From Campylorhamphus procurvoides (taxonomy: Eukaryota > Chordata > Aves > Passeriformes > Dendrocolaptidae): a DNA stretch of 64,000 bases. The notes beneath the pieces were generated by a model that worked only from the letters and a program-made list of their open reading frames with translations, made no database searches and was not told where the DNA came from. Numbering within the stretch: the stretch's first letter is position 1; every line of letters begins with the position of its first letter. Positions 63,201-64,000 of this stretch are shown here, piece after piece. Location: assembly GCA_013396655.1 (NCBI GenBank), contig WBMV01000268.1, positions 558,001-622,000 on the forward strand, read 5' to 3'. Made by a program: the position numbers and the translations under genes.

Positions 63201-64000
63201 TTTTCAATTCTTGTGTCATGGGATCAGATTTGAATAAGAATATGAATCAGAATGATGGCACATTATTTTCTACTGGAACTCAAGGGCCAACTGTCACTAT
63301 CACATTCTTAATAAAGAAGCATTAACCCATGGAAAGATAAGAGCCTATCAAGAGGATTGCAAGGTGGAGAAGTATCTATAGGCACACAATTGCTGCCGTA
63401 AACAATTACTACTCCCCACTCTAAAACATGAAGAAAAGACATTGCAGTGTCCATTGAATACTTTGAAAATAAGACACCTTCTGCCTTTTAACAGAGCAAC
63501 AGGCTGCAATCCAGGAATGGGAATCCCAGTGGCTGAACCACTACTCTTTATTGTTAGAATGATCCTGAGTAACCAAGCACACACATTACAAAGCAATACA
63601 CCCAAAGTACCTGCTCAAAAAGGAGCATCAACAGCTGGCAGAGAGAGAGGTAGGTTACTTTCAGCAGTCCCGAATCAGCCCCTTAGAGGGGTTTAAAGAA
63701 ACCTTTTCTTTTCTCTAAATGTTGCTAACTTTGTCCTGTCCTGTTTTAAAAGTATAATGATGGGGAAGAAATTCAAACTAGAGATTAGTGGCTGGTAGGA
63801 ACAGGAGGATGAAAATTATTGCTATGCTTGGGGAAAAAAGCCATGAAATGCTCCAGTTCCTTAGTCATGAAAGAAACTTTTAACATCTTGACACTTATAG
63901 TGCCATTGTGTTTACATTGTTCCCTATGCTGAGAACAAACAACACTGAGAACACATGGCAACTTAAATAGCAAGCAGTAGATGGCAACACTACTGCCAGC
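57244..64000 (-). other. ABCD2: ABCD2 intron 7 (continues beyond window)
   Basis: Sequence upstream of exon 8 on the minus strand. I looked for the next conserved exon (the PQRPYMS and DQVIYPD region between Walker A and the signature) and did not recognise it, so at least about 6.8 kb of this intron is present. It contains one CR1 fragment at 59.2 kb and AT-rich stretches near 62.1-62.3 kb. The open frames at 60.2, 60.8 and 62.6-63.0 kb have no recognised homology. Confidence 0.75.
59194..59340 (-). mobile_element. CR1 LINE 3' fragment, minus orientation
   Basis: The plus strand reads 'agaatcgcagaatacactgaattg' followed by 'gatcatcgagtccaattcttagctctgcacaggaccatcc', which is the reverse complement of an avian CR1 3' end. 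Homology fades after about 59340, so it is a short 5'-truncated copy. It is better preserved than the 12.5 kb copy, suggesting a younger insertion. Confidence 0.88.

Overview
This is vertebrate nuclear DNA, most likely from a bird. It carries CR1 LINE copies with the typical avian 3' end, intron-split genes with GT-AG junctions, a CpG-rich first exon and long AT-rich introns and intergenic DNA. Nothing prokaryotic, viral or CRISPR-like was seen, and most open frames in the window are chance.

Two genes are supported, both on the minus strand and head to tail. (1) KIF21A: only coding exon 1 (24032 to 23986) is recognised. It lies in a GC-rich promoter/5'UTR, and positions 1 to 23985 are read as intron 1; no second exon was found. 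(2) ABCD2: the last three coding exons are at 57243-57159, 56458-56333 and 53785-53575. Their lengths (85, 126 and 211 coding bases) and split-codon phases match the ABCD1/ABCD2 exon plan as I recall it. They encode the ABC signature, the Walker B/D-loop/H-loop block and the C-terminus of the peroxisomal transporter. From 57244 to the window end is the upstream intron; the preceding exon was not found. KIF21A and ABCD2 are also same-strand neighbours in human 12q12, which supports both calls.

Region by region: 1-23.2 kb is KIF21A intron 1 with one degraded CR1 and T/A-rich tracts. 23.2-24.7 kb is the KIF21A promoter and exon 1, GC-rich, full of tandem repeats, and broken by one 70-N gap and two single-N joins. 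Segments flanking those joins are duplicated, so the local order is suspect. 24.7-53.5 kb is intergenic, with CR1 copies (a 1.6 kb multi-domain one at 37.45-39.06 kb) and one unrecognised exon-like segment. 53.5-64 kb is the ABCD2 3' end and an intron with one CR1 fragment.

The most interesting points are a 30-bp tandem repeat directly behind the KIF21A exon 1 splice donor that repeats the donor in frame, the scrambled or duplicated contigs around the promoter, an unexplained exon-like segment inside the misplaced contig, and a poly(A) signal overlapping the ABCD2 stop codon. No clearly new biological system was found.
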